In this document: positions 24,305 to 31,940 of the stretch, one piece after another
Position numbering within the stretch: position 1 is the stretch's first letter
Layout of the letters: each line of letters starts with the position of its first letter
Assembly: GCA_038206765.1 (NCBI GenBank)
Contig: JBBRAM010000003.1
Location: 169,283-233,282, forward strand
DNA: 64,000 nt
Source: UKL13-2 sp038206765
GTDB taxonomy: Bacteria; Pseudomonadota; Gammaproteobacteria; Burkholderiales; Usitatibacteraceae
Direction of reading: 5' to 3'
Position numbers and translations under genes: made by a program
The notes under the pieces: generated by a model
What the model was told of the DNA's origin: nothing
Seen by the model: the letters and a program-made list of their open reading frames with translations, nothing else
Databases searched by the model: none

Positions 24305-24389
24305 TGGTACCTCGGGCCGGAATCGAACCGGCACATCTCGCGATACTGGATTTTGAGTCCAGCGCGTCTACCAGTTCCGCCACCGAGGC
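24305..24389 (-). tRNA. tRNA-Leu (anticodon CAA)
   Basis: An 85-nt class II tRNA. The acceptor GCCTCGG pairs with CCGAGGT, and discriminator A and CCA are encoded. The anticodon stem CTGGA/TCCAG holds the loop CTCAAAA, giving anticodon CAA for UUG codons. A long variable arm (TATCGCGAGAT) fits Leu, and the T-loop is GTTCGATTC. It is the integration target of island 1 and remains intact. Confidence 0.95.
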
Positions 24390-24569
24390 ACAGCTTACCG
24401 CTGAGACCCGCTATCCAAATAACGATAGCGAGCGATGAACTTGTTGATTTCTGCGTTGTGCAGCTAAAAATACGTAATGCTTTTAAGAGGCGAGATTATA
24501 GCGTAATCTTCGCCCGCCGCCATAAAAAAAACAAACAAAGTTTCTAATCTTCGCCAACTCGCCTGAAAA

Positions 24570-25667
24570 ATGAAATTATCCGATTTTGATTATCACCTGC
24601 CATCAGAACTGATCGCGCAACATCCGCCATCCGACCGCACAGCGAGCCGGCTGCTGCATATTGACGGCCTGACCGGCGTTCGGGTGGATCGCACCTTCCG
24701 CGATTTGCCCTCACTGATAGGTGCCGGTGATGTCCTAGTCTTTAACAACACCAAGGTGATTAAGGCGCGGCTGCATGGCCATAAAGAAAGCGGCGGCAGT
24801 GTGGAGGCCTTGATTGAAAGGGTGTTGGACAACAACTCTGCTGATTCACACAAAGCGCTCGCCCATATTCGTGCCAGCAAATCGCCCAAACCCGGTGCAA
24901 AGATAACTTTTACCAAAAACGGTCTCAGCGTAACGGCTACGATGGTTAGGCGGGTAGATGATTTGTTTGAGCTGCATTTTGACCAGGGTTTTAGCGGGAA
25001 TGTTGGTGCGAATTTTGGGATGGAGGCCCATCGAAACCCCAGTATCTACGCGGTTCTTGAGGCATTTGGCGAGGTTCCGCTACCGCCTTACATCACGCAC
25101 GAAGCCGATGCCATCGACGAATCTCGCTACCAGACCGTCTATGCCAAGCATCAGGGCTCGGTCGCGGCACCAACAGCAGGGCTACATTTTGATGAAGCCA
25201 TGCTCGCCACGCTACAAAACCAAGGCGTGAGCCTCGCTTATGTCACGTTGCATGTTGGTGCAGGCACCTTCCGGCCAGTGCGCGACGATGATGTATCGAA
25301 GCACATCATGCACAGCGAGCGCTACGAGGTGCCGCAAGCGGCGGTAGAGGCAATTGCGCGTGCCAAAGCCGTCGGCGGACGGGTGATTGCGGTTGGCACA
25401 ACGAGTATGCGTACGCTGGAGGCGGCCTCACAGTCCGGTTCGCTGTTGGCTGAATCGGGCGAAACACAGATTTTTATTAAGCCGGGCTATACGTTTAAAA
25501 CTGTCGACCGATTGATTACAAATTTTCATCTGCCGAAATCGACGTTAATGATGCTGGTGTCGGCATTTGCGGGACATAAAAATATTGTTGAGGGCTATCG
25601 CCATGCGGTCGAATCGCGCTATCGCTTTTTTAGCTATGGCGATGCGATGCTGTTGGAGCGGCAGTAA
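24570..25667 (+). CDS. queA: S-adenosylmethionine:tRNA ribosyltransferase-isomerase QueA
   Basis: A 365-residue enzyme that transfers and rearranges the ribosyl part of SAM onto preQ1-modified tRNA, making epoxyqueuosine at the wobble position. The family pattern is clear from start to end: 'LSDFDYHLPSELIAQHPPSDR', 'VFNNTKVIKARLHGHK', 'GSVAAPTAGLHFDEAML', 'THVGAGTFRPV'-like (here LHVGAGTFRPV), and 'NFHLPKSTLMMLVSAFAG'. The length is normal. No strong ribosome-binding site is seen before the ATG. It is divergent from tRNA-Leu. tgt, its usual neighbour, is not next to it. Confidence 0.97.
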   Translation: MKLSDFDYHLPSELIAQHPPSDRTASRLLHIDGLTGVRVDRTFRDLPSLIGAGDVLVFNNTKVIKARLHGHKESGGSVEALIERVLDNNSADSHKALAHIRASKSPKPGAKITFTKNGLSVTATMVRRVDDLFELHFDQGFSGNVGANFGMEAHRNPSIYAVLEAFGEVPLPPYITHEADAIDESRYQTVYAKHQGSVAAPTAGLHFDEAMLATLQNQGVSLAYVTLHVGAGTFRPVRDDDVSKHIMHSERYEVPQAAVEAIARAKAVGGRVIAVGTTSMRTLEAASQSGSLLAESGETQIFIKPGYTFKTVDRLITNFHLPKSTLMMLVSAFAGHKNIVEGYRHAVESRYRFFSYGDAMLLERQ

Positions 25668-25746
25668 GGGAGTTGCGGGCTGCGCTGCGCGAAACCAATT
25701 AGACCGATTGCGCTAATTGAGCAGCTCAAACCGCCTCTTGAGCCGC

Positions 25747-26493
25747 TCAAACCATGTGCACACGGCTATGCGCCGCGACATGTTGCTTTAAAAATTCCAT
25801 TTGATCGACCAAAATACGGCGGTTCGCGAGGATCAAAAACTCGGCACGGTTGGGCACATAGGGCGCATAAACAAGCTGCATGTGGGCCTCTTCAGGCAAA
25901 CGAGAGCCCTTACGCTCGTTGCAGGGGCGGCAAGCGGTAACGACGTTCATCCACGTATCGATGCCGTTGCGGCAATACGGAATGATGTGATCACGGGTTA
26001 ATTTAGAATGCGAAAACACGCCCGCACAATAGCCACAGACGTGGCGATCACGATGAAATAACTCACGATTGTTAAGCGGCGGCGTTTGGTTAAAGCCGCG
26101 AATCGCCATCGCTTTGCCTTTGATGGCAATGATTGAGGCGGCGGTGACACTCGATACTTCGCCAGTGGCTTGGCATTTGCCGCCGTTAACGGTGAAGGCC
26201 TCGGTTCCGGTTTCCCAGGCAATGCGATGCTTGGCGTAATACCAAACGGCGTGTTGCCACGTGATCCAGCGGTGCGGGATGCCGTTTTGATCCAGCGTGA
26301 GAATGAGCGGGAAGCGTTTGGCCTCAGCGGAGAAAATCGAAAAGGCAGGCTCCAAGGCATCCGGCTTGGTGCTGGCCATATCATCAATCAGTTTGGCCCC
26401 ATTCACCTGTGCCTGCATTAATTGGGTCGCGGGGAGCGTGGCGCGAATTTTCGCGTTTCGTAAGTGGTGTCCGGCTTGCTTCCGTTGATGCAC
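25747..26493 (-). CDS. HNH endonuclease-family protein
   Basis: A 248-residue protein. The start is a GTG at 26493, supported by GGAGGTAAC just upstream. The C-terminal half holds an HNH fold with two Cys pairs: 'RHVCGYCAGVF', then 'LTRDHIIPYCRNGIDTWMNVVTACRPCNERKG'. DH is the metal-binding pair and N the central Asn. The N-terminal part contains 'LILTLDQNGIPHRWITWQHAVWYYAKHRIAW', conserved in a common proteobacterial subgroup often found beside core genes. It may cut DNA in repair or restriction; the role is unknown. It is convergent with queA and divergent from ppa. Confidence 0.85.
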   Translation of the reverse strand: MHQRKQAGHHLRNAKIRATLPATQLMQAQVNGAKLIDDMASTKPDALEPAFSIFSAEAKRFPLILTLDQNGIPHRWITWQHAVWYYAKHRIAWETGTEAFTVNGGKCQATGEVSSVTAASIIAIKGKAMAIRGFNQTPPLNNRELFHRDRHVCGYCAGVFSHSKLTRDHIIPYCRNGIDTWMNVVTACRPCNERKGSRLPEEAHMQLVYAPYVPNRAEFLILANRRILVDQMEFLKQHVAAHSRVHMV

Positions 26494-26833
26494 GTTACCT
26501 CCAGTAGCTTGTCCCAGTGTTGCGTTGTATATCGGGCGTACGTTGTGGAATGTTTAGCGGTTCAAAAAACGGTGGTCATGTAAAATGACGGTAATACCAA
26601 AGTCAATCAACTCAAACTATTTAAAACCTTACACCATCATAGCCCTGTTGTCGGTGCATGATCCGTCATGCGTTACCAGCCGTGCATTACCAGCCATGCA
26701 TTACCAGCCATAAGGTGCATTCTTCATTGCCATTACCATTGCCATTAGCAAGCGTTTTCCAACGCAAACGGGTGTTGTGATGCGCCCCCCATGGCTAGAG
26801 GCTAATCCATTTTTTAACCTTTGAGAAGCCCCC
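26494..26833. other. Intergenic region between HNH gene and ppa, with 14-bp tandem repeats
   Basis: About 340 bases. It holds three 14-bp units TGCRTTACCAGCCR at 26669-26710, followed by CATTGCCATTAC-type repeats. It must also contain the promoters of the divergent HNH gene and ppa, which I could not pin down. Confidence 0.6.
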
Positions 26834-27382
26834 ATGAATTTAGATCGTGTTAATTCCGGCCAAGATGTACCGAATAACGTCAATGTTGTTATCGAAATCC
26901 CGATGAACGGCGACCCGATTAAGTATGAGTTGGACAAAGCAACCGGTGCTTTGTTCATCGATCGTTTTATGTCCACCGCCATGCACTATCCGTGCAACTA
27001 CGGCTACATTCCGCACACGCTATCTGATGATGGCGATCCGGTGGACGTGCTGGTGTTGACGCCGTACCCATTGATCCCCGGCGTGGTCGTGCGTTGCCGC
27101 CCGATTGGCATGCTTAAAATGACCGACGAAGCCGGTGGCGATGAGAAATTGCTTGCCGTGCCGATTGACAAGCTCACGCCGATTTATCGCAACATCCAAT
27201 CCCCCGCCGATTTGCCGGAAATCACCATCAGCAAAATTGCCCATTTTTTCCAACATTACAAAGATTTGGAACCGGGCAAATGGGTAAAAGTCGAGGGCTG
27301 GTTTGGCTCGGAAGAGGCCAAGCAAGCCATTTTGGCAGGCGTGAAAAAATACGATGAGACACCTAACAAGCCGCACTATTAA
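26834..27382 (+). CDS. ppa: Inorganic pyrophosphatase (soluble, family I)
   Basis: A 182-residue cytoplasmic enzyme hydrolysing diphosphate to phosphate, which drives biosynthetic reactions forward. The active-site signature is DDGDPVDVLV (residues 65-74), with the Mg-binding Asp triad at 66, 68/71 and later positions. 'IEIPMNGDPIKYELDK' and 'MHYPCNYGYIP' also match. Length and ends are normal for bacterial PPase. Confidence 0.97.
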   Translation: MNLDRVNSGQDVPNNVNVVIEIPMNGDPIKYELDKATGALFIDRFMSTAMHYPCNYGYIPHTLSDDGDPVDVLVLTPYPLIPGVVVRCRPIGMLKMTDEAGGDEKLLAVPIDKLTPIYRNIQSPADLPEITISKIAHFFQHYKDLEPGKWVKVEGWFGSEEAKQAILAGVKKYDETPNKPHY

Positions 27383-27606
27383 AACCCAGCTATTGAGCAT
27401 TGGTCGTAGGTTCGGCTGGCGAGTGCCCGCGAATTGCAGCACAAAGCGGCGCTTGGGCAAATCATAAGCGTAAAAATCGTAAGCTTAACTTATTGAATCC
27501 GACCAAGTTGGTGAAACGTATTTTTTGCGTGATGTCATTTTGCGATGCCTTGTTTTGGCATTGCGCTTGAGCGCCACGCGATTCACTAACGGCTTGGAAA
27601 GATTTT

Positions 27607-28488
27607 ATGCGACCACTTTTATTGTTGTTGGCACTCTCATCGGGCGCTACTTTTGCCGCCCAAAACACTGCCCAAAGCACCGTTCAAAGCACCGTCCAAG
27701 GCACCGCCTGTACTAATCTTGCTAACCCCGCTAACCCTGCGAGCCCCGCAACTATTGCAAGCGGAAAAACCGCCGCCAATATCGTTGAGCTTTTCACCTC
27801 GGAAGGATGTGATAGCTGTCCACCTGCGGACAAATTGTTTTCAACTTTACGCGGCTCGGACGCGAGCGTGATTCCGCTCGCTTTTCACGTCGATTATTGG
27901 GACTACATTGGCTGGAAAGATCGCTTCGCCAAGCCCGGCTACGCACAACGCCAGCGTGACGAGGTGGCTCGCCAAGGCAGCCGCACCGTTTATACGCCGC
28001 AGTTTTTATTGAACGGAAAAGATTGGCGGTCCCCCGGCCTGCAGACCTCGCCCGGCGGAATTTTCTCGGCAAGCCTTTCGCCGCGTCCGCCGAAAGCCTC
28101 ACTGGTACTGGCATTTTCATCGGACGCGGTAAGCCAAGCACCACCCAACACATCGGAAAATAACAACCAAATACAAGTTAAGTTGCAGGTCAGCATCCCG
28201 GATGCGGTTGCGCGAAAAGAATCCGCCGTCTTCATTGCCATCACCGAAAATAATTTGCTAAGCCGCGTCACCGCCGGTGAAAACCGCGGCGCGACGCTCA
28301 GGCATGACCATGTCGTTCGCGAGCTGGTTGGACCGATTCCGGTACGTCTTGATGGCAGCCTAGATATCACGCGAAACATTTCACTTGCCCGCGATTGGAA
28401 ACAGGCCGATATCAGCATCGTTGCGTTCGTCCAGAGCAGCCGCGATGGCGAAATACTACAGGCGATCACCTCGCCGCTATGCCGCTGA
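27607..28488 (+). CDS. DUF1223 (thioredoxin-like) exported protein
   Basis: A 293-residue protein. GGAAAGATTTT precedes the ATG, and residues 1-18 are a signal peptide (MRPLLLLLALSSGATFAA). Residues ~18-50 are a low-complexity linker coded by 12-bp and 9-bp repeats. The DUF1223 domain starts 'IVELFTSEGCDSCPPADKLF' with a CxxC near residues 67-70, then 'HVDYWDYIGWKDRFAKPGYAQRQ' and 'TPQFLLNGKDWR'. The CxxC at the start of a thioredoxin-like fold suggests a periplasmic redox function, which has not been shown. A weak terminator-like hairpin follows. Confidence 0.88.
   Translation: MRPLLLLLALSSGATFAAQNTAQSTVQSTVQGTACTNLANPANPASPATIASGKTAANIVELFTSEGCDSCPPADKLFSTLRGSDASVIPLAFHVDYWDYIGWKDRFAKPGYAQRQRDEVARQGSRTVYTPQFLLNGKDWRSPGLQTSPGGIFSASLSPRPPKASLVLAFSSDAVSQAPPNTSENNNQIQVKLQVSIPDAVARKESAVFIAITENNLLSRVTAGENRGATLRHDHVVRELVGPIPVRLDGSLDITRNISLARDWKQADISIVAFVQSSRDGEILQAITSPLCR
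27661..27708. repeat. Four 12-bp tandem repeats inside the DUF1223 gene
   Basis: Units of the type CAARGCACCGYC occur four times, directly after the signal-peptide codons. They code for Gln-Ser-Thr-Val-like repeats. A 9-bp GCTAACCCY tract follows at about 27719. Confidence 0.85.
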
Positions 28489-28497
28489 TAAAGAAGT

Positions 28498-28520
28498 CCG
28501 GCGTCTGACGCCAGGTTTTT
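28498..28520 (+). terminator. Weak terminator-like hairpin after DUF1223 gene
   Basis: A short GGCGTC/GACGCC inverted repeat with almost no loop is followed by AGG and TTTTT. The stem is too tight to be sure. Confidence 0.35.
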
Positions 28521-28720
28521 GTGCATATTTTGCGTATTTTAAGTTGAGCCGCCAGTTACAAGCAGGCGCTCAGTTCACCGGCGCAAGCGCGGTTCAGGCG
28601 CCAATTCAGGTTTATGCATAATGATTTCATTTGCGACACGTCAAAAAACATTGGTCACGAAAAATTTTCCCATCCGAGAACAGGTAAGCTGCGGGCTGGC
28701 ACAAATTTAATTGAGTGAGC

Positions 28721-29191
28721 ATGAACAACGTAAAACCCCAGGCGAAATCCCGCTATTCCGTATCACTCGCCGATTGGCAACAAGTCGGCGAAGCTTTGTC
28801 GCAAATTCGTTTTACGGTCTTCGTCCGTGAGCAAGGGGTACCGCCCGAAATTGAGCTGGATCCATTCGATATTGACGCCAAAAAATGCATCCACGCTGCC
28901 GCGCGTGATGACGACGGCAATATCATCGCTACAGGTCGTTTAGTCCTCGACGAACCCATTCCCCGCATTGGTCGTATGGCCGTTTTAAAGGCATGGCGTG
29001 GCTCGGGTGTCGGCGCGGCCTTGCTCGATACGCTATGTGGCGAGGTAAAACGGCAAGGCTTTGCCCAGGTGTTAGTGCATGCCCAGACGCATGCCGCACC
29101 GTTTTATTTTAAACGCGGATTTTTGTCGCACGGTACCGAGTTTGCCGAGGCGGGAATTCCGCACCTCGAGATGCGCCGCGCATTGGTTTAG
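28721..29191 (+). CDS. GNAT-family N-acetyltransferase (ElaA/YjcF-like)
   Basis: A 156-residue acetyltransferase. The ATG at 28721 is preferred to a GTG two codons upstream. 'QIRFTVFVREQGVPPEIELDPFD' is the hallmark of the ElaA/YjcF group. The acetyl-CoA loop is 'IGRMAVLKAWRGSGVGAALLDTL' (R/Q-x-x-G-x-G/A pattern). 'AQTHAAPFYFKRGFLSHGTEFAEAGIPHLEMRR' is the C-terminal group signature. The substrate is unknown. It stands alone between DUF1223 and the convergent PTP-like gene. Confidence 0.9.
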   Translation: MNNVKPQAKSRYSVSLADWQQVGEALSQIRFTVFVREQGVPPEIELDPFDIDAKKCIHAAARDDDGNIIATGRLVLDEPIPRIGRMAVLKAWRGSGVGAALLDTLCGEVKRQGFAQVLVHAQTHAAPFYFKRGFLSHGTEFAEAGIPHLEMRRALV

Positions 29192-29233
29192 CCTTGGTGG
29201 CGTTTGGATTGCTGTAGCGCGACTTGGGCAATA

Positions 29234-29773
29234 TTAAAACGGCTCAAAGCTGATTTGATGTTTCTTCAACTGTTTCTGAATGAACGGCTTCCATGCGCCT
29301 TCCGGCGCCCAAACCTTGGTGACGGATTCATATGCTGTGTTTGGATTTTCTTTTCGTGAGATCGCGCGGTACAGAAACACCATCGACGATGCGCGCAGAT
29401 TGATCTGGCAATGTACCAACACCTTTTGCGTGGCGAGCGCATCCATGATCGCCGCGAATTGAGCGAAATCGCGGTCGGATGGTTTATCAAATTGAATCGG
29501 GATATTCACGTAGGTGAGCCCCTGGCGCGACAAGATTAGCGCTTCCTCTTTCACCGCGTCAGAGACCGTCGCAGGTGCAAGATACACAACCGCCTCAAAC
29601 CCCTGCGCTTTCAGATCAGCCAGCCACTCGGCGCTGGGCTGGCCGGATGTGGTGATGCGGTCATTTATCTCGACTTGATTGGGCGGTTTGGCAGGTGCAG
29701 CAAATGCGGGGACGGCAGCGGCCAACAACGCTGCCATTGAGAAAACAGCTGCTTTCAATAGGTTGTGGTTCAC
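29234..29773 (-). CDS. Exported protein-tyrosine-phosphatase-like protein
   Basis: A 179-residue protein with a signal peptide (~1-26, ending AVPAFAA). It has the fold pattern of dual-specificity-like phosphatases: 'NDRITTSGQPSAEWLADLKAQGFEAVVYL', then a P-loop-like 'VLVHCQINLRASSMVFLYR' near residue 121. The classic loop is C-x5-R; here Cys and Arg are separated by four residues (CQINLR), so catalysis as a Cys phosphatase is uncertain. It may bind a phospho-ligand instead. It lies 20 bp after ygfZ on the same strand and may be co-transcribed with it. Confidence 0.8.
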   Translation of the reverse strand: MNHNLLKAAVFSMAALLAAAVPAFAAPAKPPNQVEINDRITTSGQPSAEWLADLKAQGFEAVVYLAPATVSDAVKEEALILSRQGLTYVNIPIQFDKPSDRDFAQFAAIMDALATQKVLVHCQINLRASSMVFLYRAISRKENPNTAYESVTKVWAPEGAWKPFIQKQLKKHQISFEPF

Positions 29774-29792
29774 GAAGCCCTCGGGTGAGTCG

Positions 29793-30902
29793 TTACAAAA
29801 TGGAATAGGGCAGCGGCAGGATATTGAGGGCCTCGCCGTTGACGCTATGCAAACGCAATGAATTCGCTTTGATGCTTTCCAATTGCGCCACCACTAGCGC
29901 TTCAAATCCGCCGTCGATGCGCGGTGCCACATTGGCAATCTGTCCCGCCACCTGATCGCCGAATTCGGGTCCAAAAACAGGATCGCCGGGTTTGGGCATG
30001 GAGCTTTCTGACTTGCCTGAAACGGCAGCTTGGCCGTGAACCAATACCATCCGCTTTTTTAAAATACCGCGATACTGGGTGCGGGCAATGATTTCTTGGC
30101 CGACGTAGCAGCCCTTTTTAAAATTCACGCCACCAATCAATTCAAAATTCGCCATCTGTGCCACAAACGCATCCTGCGTTTCTGGTAGCACGGTGATGAC
30201 GCCGTCCCGCACCGCAAAACCATCCCACACGGGCGCGCCGACGGGCTTGGCAAGGGCTAATAATTTTTGCCAAATGTCATTGGCGTTTTCGATGGGCGTA
30301 ACGACTTCAAAGCGGTTCGCAGAGAGGCGAATCAAGCAACCTAAAGGCGTCGCAATGGTTTGCATCGGCTGAAGGGTAATATCCCTGAATGCCGCGCCAA
30401 TACTGGCTTCCAGCCTTGTTTCATTACGATCTGCGATGCCAATTTTAATCAAGCTATCGCTCGCATCCACGAGCTTTACTTTTGATCGCAACACAAACAT
30501 GGAGAGTCGTTTTTGAATCGCCGCTTGCAGCGCACGAGGCAATTGCAGACAAACCATTTCATTGCTGCTGCCACTTCTGTTGTTACCGCTGTCGTCACTG
30601 CTCTTGTCATGCTGGCGCCACATTAAAAAGGTTGCCAACATTCGGCCTTTCGGGCTGCTCCAGCTATTCCACTGCGCGGTCGTTGTCGTGAGTGCGGCGA
30701 CATCGTTGCTAAGTTGCCCTTGCAAAAATGCAATGGCATCTTCACCGGACGCGACGATTAAACCTTCATGCGATAGATCGCAAAAAACGGTGCCATCAAT
30801 TGATGCGGCAAGTTCATCGCCGATCGAGGAATAAGATTCCACTCGCCCCCCGGCGAACTGGGCGCCGTTTGCGTTTAATGTTTGTAGCCAAGATTCATTC
30901 AT
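29793..30902 (-). CDS. ygfZ: YgfZ/GcvT-family folate-binding protein
   Basis: A 369-residue protein of the tetrahydrofolate-binding YgfZ family, needed for repair or assembly of some Fe-S enzymes. The defining motif KKGCYVGQEIIARTQYRG, with the conserved Cys, lies near residue 263. The N-terminus carries 'FCDLSHEGLIVASGEDAIAFLQGQLSNDV', the GcvT-like start. The C-terminal barrel is shorter than in GcvT, as expected. It is divergent from the ygfX-like gene with a 43-bp gap. Confidence 0.93.
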   Translation of the reverse strand: MNESWLQTLNANGAQFAGGRVESYSSIGDELAASIDGTVFCDLSHEGLIVASGEDAIAFLQGQLSNDVAALTTTTAQWNSWSSPKGRMLATFLMWRQHDKSSDDSGNNRSGSSNEMVCLQLPRALQAAIQKRLSMFVLRSKVKLVDASDSLIKIGIADRNETRLEASIGAAFRDITLQPMQTIATPLGCLIRLSANRFEVVTPIENANDIWQKLLALAKPVGAPVWDGFAVRDGVITVLPETQDAFVAQMANFELIGGVNFKKGCYVGQEIIARTQYRGILKKRMVLVHGQAAVSGKSESSMPKPGDPVFGPEFGDQVAGQIANVAPRIDGGFEALVVAQLESIKANSLRLHSVNGEALNILPLPYSIL

Positions 30903-30945
30903 ACTTCAATTTTTAAACATTTTAGAATGATGCATTTTAGTCCAC

Positions 30946-31515
30946 ATGGAACCAATTTCCGAACATTCAAGTAACGATCCGCGTTGGATTCAACTCAAGC
31001 CGTCTCGCTTGCAGCTCGCGTTCATGCTCGCTGGGGCATCGCTGGCAGTTACTGTGTTGGTGCTGATCCCGCAGCTAGCGACGTGGTTGCGCGGGATATT
31101 GGTGGTCGCTATTTTGCTGCAAATGGTATGGGAAATATGGCGCAATTTTGGCGGCAATGCCCACACGGTGGCTGCGTTTTATTTCATCACGCTTGATCCG
31201 GAATTTGACCGGAGTGGTGAACGTGATCGAAAGAGCAATCCGAACGACGACGAATCTGGCAACCAATCAAAAATCACAAAAAATGCCAAAGCCCAAGCCA
31301 AGCTAGGCATTCGCCTCCGGTTTAAAAATGCGACGATTCGACAAGGTGAAGTGAAAGAGGGCGCGTTTGTGATGCCTTGGTTTGCCAATGTGCCGTATCA
31401 GTTACCCAATGATGGTTGGCTCAGAAAAATCTGGCCCCGCACAATACCGCTTTGGCCGGATAGTCTGGACGCGGACGCATTTAGGCAGGTTCGAGTGCGG
31501 TTGCGGTGGCAGTAG
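30946..31515 (+). CDS. YgfX/CptA-like membrane protein
   Basis: A 189-residue protein with two adjacent membrane helices near the N-terminus ('LQLAFMLAGASLAVTVLVLI' and 'GILVVAILLQMVWEIW'). The C-terminal pattern 'RTIPLWPDSLDADAFRQVRVRLRW' matches the end of YgfX-type proteins. In enterics ygfX (cptA) lies beside sdhE and ygfZ. Here it is divergent from ygfZ, which supports the call. A polar insert (~85-120) makes it longer than usual. The toxin role claimed for YgfX in enterics should not be assumed here. Confidence 0.65.
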   Translation: MEPISEHSSNDPRWIQLKPSRLQLAFMLAGASLAVTVLVLIPQLATWLRGILVVAILLQMVWEIWRNFGGNAHTVAAFYFITLDPEFDRSGERDRKSNPNDDESGNQSKITKNAKAQAKLGIRLRFKNATIRQGEVKEGAFVMPWFANVPYQLPNDGWLRKIWPRTIPLWPDSLDADAFRQVRVRLRWQ

Positions 31516-31940
31516 CATGGCTGCAGCGCGGATGAGCGTATCAATGTTTATCCTGTCCGGGATTATCTACAAGTCGGAAATTTCCCTGTTTGAACGGAGG
31601 CTTTACGGATTTCTTTAGTGTTTCGCTTTTGAGGGCGGCGAAGGCGGGGAAGGCGGGGAAGGCGGTGGAAGCAGGGAAAGCGGTGGAAGCAGGGAAAGCG
31701 GTCGCGAAGCTTGAGGTAGCTTTTTCTAAAAAAGTGTCAGGAGAGCGTTTTTTTTATCTTTAAATAGTTGTTACCGCCGCAACGACAGACGCCCATTGGA
31801 GCAGCTAGATCTCCCAGCTAGGCATCTCGTATCTCCTAAGATCGTTATCCCTGACGACTCCCGTATAATTATGCTTTGGCTGAATCAGCAACGTTTGCGC
31901 ACTTTCCGCTTCACTCTCGATCTTCTCCATTGCTACCTCC
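31516..31940. other. Leader region of purL, with a tandem tract
   Basis: About 425 bases. It contains GAAGGCGGG-type 9-bp repeats and two 18-bp units GCGGTGGAAGCAGGGAAA at 31635-31706. The purL promoter presumably lies between this and 31940. I saw no riboswitch-like stem that I can defend. Confidence 0.5.
31635..31706. repeat. G-rich 9/18-bp tandem repeats upstream of purL
   Basis: Three GAAGGCGGG units are followed by two perfect 18-bp units of GCGGTGGAAGCAGGGAAA. All bases are biased to purine on the plus strand. Confidence 0.85.

Larger units (their letters stand above)
19884..24329. mobile_element. Genomic island 1, integrated in the 3' end of tRNA-Leu
   Basis: About 4.4 kb between a degenerate copy of the tRNA-Leu 3' end (19884-19905) and the intact tRNA (24305-24389). 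It carries a tyrosine integrase next to the tRNA, higBA, a signal-peptide protein, a zinc-ribbon/TM2-like protein and an AlbA_2-type protein, all on the minus strand. Arm-type GGGGGTA repeats lie at both ends. Its small size and degenerate left end suggest a reduced, possibly immobile element. Confidence 0.8.

Noticed and set aside
26701..26982. Minus-strand ORF overlapping the ppa start
   Set aside because: It crosses the 14-bp repeats and the conserved ppa N-terminus and has no motif.
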